DNA of 64,000 nucleotides from Streptomyces sp. CB03234 (GTDB lineage: Bacteria; Actinomycetota; Actinomycetes; Streptomycetales; Streptomycetaceae). The stretch lies in contig NZ_LIYH01000004.1 of NCBI RefSeq assembly GCF_001905885.1, positions 496,001 through 560,000 of the forward strand, written 5' to 3'. Shown here piece by piece: positions 62,356-64,000 of the stretch; the stretch's first letter is position 1; every line of letters starts with the position of its first letter. Under the pieces are notes generated by a model, which worked only from the letters and a program-made list of their open reading frames with translations, was not told the DNA's origin and searched no databases. The translations under genes and the position numbers were made by a program.

Positions 62356-63477
62356 ATGCCTTCCGCCACCGCCGCAGTGGTCCGTGCCCCCGGCCACGCC
62401 TTCACCCTCGAAGAGATACGGGTCGACGCGCCCCGCCCGGACGAGGTCCTCGTGCGCGTACGCGCCGTCGGCATCTGCCACACCGACCTCAGCGTCCGCG
62501 CCGGGCACACCCCCTTCCCCCTGCCCGCCGTCCTCGGCCACGAGGGCACCGGCACGGTCGAGGCCGTCGGCGCCGCCGTCACCTCCGTCGCGCCCGGCGA
62601 CACCGTCGTGATGAGCTTCGCCTCGTGCGGGGCCTGCCCGGAGTGCCTGACGGGCCACCCGGTCAGATGCGCCCACTGGCCGGCGCTGAACCTGTTCGGC
62701 GGCAGCCGCCTGGACGGCAGCCCCACCCTGCGCGGAACGGGCCGGCACGCGGACGCCCCGCTGCACGGACACTTCTTCGGCCAGTCCTCGTTCGCGACGC
62801 TCGCCCTCGCCTCCGTACGCGATGTGGTGCCCGTGCCCGGAGACCTGCCGCCCCAGGTCGTCGCCCCGTTCGGCTGCGGCGTCCAGACCGGGGCGGGCGC
62901 CGTGCTCAACGTGCTGCGCCCCGAGCCGGGCCACACCCTCGCCGTGTACGGCACCGGATCGGTGGGCCTGGCCGCCGTCATGGCCGCCCGGCTCACCGCC
63001 GCCACCCGGGTCGTCGCGGTCGACCCCGACGCGGGGCGGCGGGCCCTGGCTCTCCGGCTGGGCGCCACCGACGCGGTCGACCCGGGCGACGCCGACCCCC
63101 TGGAGGTGGTGCGGGACCTGACGGGCGGGCGCGGCGCGGACCGGGCACTGGAGACGAGCGGTCTGCCGCGCGTGCTGCGCCAGGCGGTGGACGGTCTCGC
63201 CGTCGGGGGCGTGTGCGGGGTGGTCGGCGCCCCGCCCGCCGGGACGGACGTGTGTCTGGACGTACCGCGGATGCTCGACCGGGGGCCGCGGATCGTCGGC
63301 GTGAACCAGGGCGGTGTCGTGCCGCGCGTGTCCATCCCGGCCCTGCTGGACCTGTACCGGGCCGGGCGCCTGCCCGTCGACGCGATCGTGGAGACGTTCC
63401 CCTTCGCCGCGATCGAGGAAGCCGCGGCGGCCGCGACGAGCGGCAAGGTCGTCAAACCGGTGCTGACCATGCCCTAA
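62356..63477 (+). CDS. Zinc-dependent alcohol dehydrogenase (MDR)
   Basis: A 373-residue medium-chain dehydrogenase. The catalytic zinc site is GICHTDLSVRAGHTPFPLPAVLGHEGTG; the structural zinc site is SCGACPECLTGHPVRC with four Cys. Next is GCGVQTGAGAVLN and the NAD-binding YGTGSVGLAAVMAA followed by VDPDAGRR. The pattern resembles benzyl/aryl-alcohol dehydrogenases. It would oxidise or reduce an alcohol/carbonyl pair in the same pathway as the GMC enzyme. AAGGAG precedes the ATG; the gene follows the GMC gene by 17 bases and ends the cluster. Confidence 0.87.
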   Translation: MPSATAAVVRAPGHAFTLEEIRVDAPRPDEVLVRVRAVGICHTDLSVRAGHTPFPLPAVLGHEGTGTVEAVGAAVTSVAPGDTVVMSFASCGACPECLTGHPVRCAHWPALNLFGGSRLDGSPTLRGTGRHADAPLHGHFFGQSSFATLALASVRDVVPVPGDLPPQVVAPFGCGVQTGAGAVLNVLRPEPGHTLAVYGTGSVGLAAVMAARLTAATRVVAVDPDAGRRALALRLGATDAVDPGDADPLEVVRDLTGGRGADRALETSGLPRVLRQAVDGLAVGGVCGVVGAPPAGTDVCLDVPRMLDRGPRIVGVNQGGVVPRVSIPALLDLYRAGRLPVDAIVETFPFAAIEEAAAAATSGKVVKPVLTMP

Positions 63478-63525
63478 TGCCTCAAAAATATGCCTCCGTC
63501 ACAAAGATCACTTACCGTCTGCAGT

Positions 63526-64000
63526 GTGAGTGAAGAAGGTGAAACTCCGGACGCGGCGGAGCGGCCCGTGCTCCGCACGCTCATCGTCGAAGACCACCCG
63601 CTGTTCCGGAACGGCCTGAAGTCCGCGCTGGAGAACCTCGGCGAGGTACTGGTGGTCGGCGAGGCCGAGACCGTCGCCGAAGTGCCCGACGCGGTGGGAC
63701 GGTGCCGACCGGACGTCGTCGTGATGGACCTGTCCCTTCCGGACGGCTCCGGCATCGAGGCGATCCGCCGGCTCGCCGAGCTCCATCCCGGGTTGCCGGT
63801 CCTCACCCTCACCATGTCCGACGACGACGGCGACCTGCTCGCCGCGCTCCAGGCGGGCGCGCGCGGCTACGTCGTCAAGGGCGCGAGCGCGGACGAGGTG
63901 CTGCACGCCGTGCGTACCGTCGCGGCAGGCGGCGCCGTGTTCGGCGCCGGAGTCGCCGCCCGCCTGACGGGGCTGGTCTCCGGCAGCCGGCGGCGCGACG
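63526..64000 (+). CDS. Response regulator, receiver domain (truncated by window edge)
   Basis: A two-component receiver open at the right edge (158 codons seen): VLRTLIVEDHPLFRNGLKSAL carries the acidic pocket, VVVMDLSLPDGSG the phospho-acceptor Asp, LTLTMSDDDGD the switch Thr and GYVVKGASADEVL the conserved Lys. The spacing is that of NarL/LuxR-type regulators, so a helix-turn-helix domain should lie outside the window. The GTG at 63526 has no Shine-Dalgarno sequence; TACCGT lies seven bases upstream, so it may be leaderless. It could be the pathway regulator of the adjacent cyclitol cluster. Confidence 0.85.
   Translation, partial: MSEEGETPDAAERPVLRTLIVEDHPLFRNGLKSALENLGEVLVVGEAETVAEVPDAVGRCRPDVVVMDLSLPDGSGIEAIRRLAELHPGLPVLTLTMSDDDGDLLAALQAGARGYVVKGASADEVLHAVRTVAAGGAVFGAGVAARLTGLVSGSRRRD

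Overview
The window is very GC-rich (roughly 70 % or more by eye), with GTG and TTG starts, many 4-nt ATGA/GTGA gene overlaps, and Streptomyces-type families: SpoIIE phosphatases with PAS/GAF/ATPase domains, a DUF6629 membrane protein, a class E sortase-like anchor and sigma-B-like promoters. It reads as chromosomal DNA of a Streptomyces or a close relative. I saw no rRNA, tRNA, CRISPR, insertion sequence or phage gene. About 60 protein genes are supported. All start choices and functions come from reading motifs by eye, with no database search.

Region by region. (1) 0-7.6 kb: two SpoIIE-type PP2C phosphatases (the second carries its own anti-sigma-type ATPase domain), a DUF3140 protein, a bacterial topoisomerase IB and a short-chain dehydrogenase. 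(2) 8-9.3 kb: an MFS exporter, then about 750 bp of non-coding repeats ending in a run of 27 G. (3) 10-24.3 kb: a large minus-strand glycan cluster with the heptose enzymes GmhA, HldE and GmhB, seven glycosyltransferases (two GT9/heptosyltransferase-like, three GT2, two GT4), an O-carbamoyltransferase and a UDP-xylose-synthase-like enzyme; a GCS2-type carboxylate-amine ligase sits inside it. It predicts a carbamoylated, heptose-containing surface glycan or glycolipid. An imperfect ~180-bp inverted repeat brackets about 12 kb of it. (4) 24.4-28.3 kb: an S9 peptidase overlapping an N-acetylglutaminylglutamine-type amidotransferase. (5) 28.5-36 kb: a sugar/polyol catabolic locus (MFS permease, tiny TPSQAEGER protein, DeoR repressor, two FGGY kinases, histidine phosphatase, 2-hydroxyacid dehydrogenase) with two matching candidate operators.

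(6) 36-47 kb: general stress and metabolism genes (SDRs, MFS, SRPBCC, Orn/Lys/Arg decarboxylase, M20 amidohydrolase, FUSC-like exporter, catalase, phosphoesterase), several preceded by GTTT-N15/16-GGGTAC-like promoters. (7) 47-54 kb: a BON protein, a nucleotidyltransferase gene with a near-perfect 186-bp internal tandem duplication, a choice-of-anchor A surface protein, an ABC exporter, a GNAT, DUF6629 and a small secreted protein. (8) 53.9-56.4 kb: a polar amino-acid ABC importer. (9) 56.7-63.5 kb: a compact C7-cyclitol cluster with a 2-epi-5-epi-valiolone-synthase-like cyclase, a degenerate cyclase paralogue lacking all three metal ligands, two cupin proteins, a VOC protein (possible CetB/ValD-like epimerase), a GMC oxidoreductase and a zinc alcohol dehydrogenase, followed by the start of a response regulator cut by the window edge.

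The strongest candidate for an undescribed system is region 9. The active cyclase and the heptose cluster of region 3 should both draw on sedoheptulose 7-phosphate.
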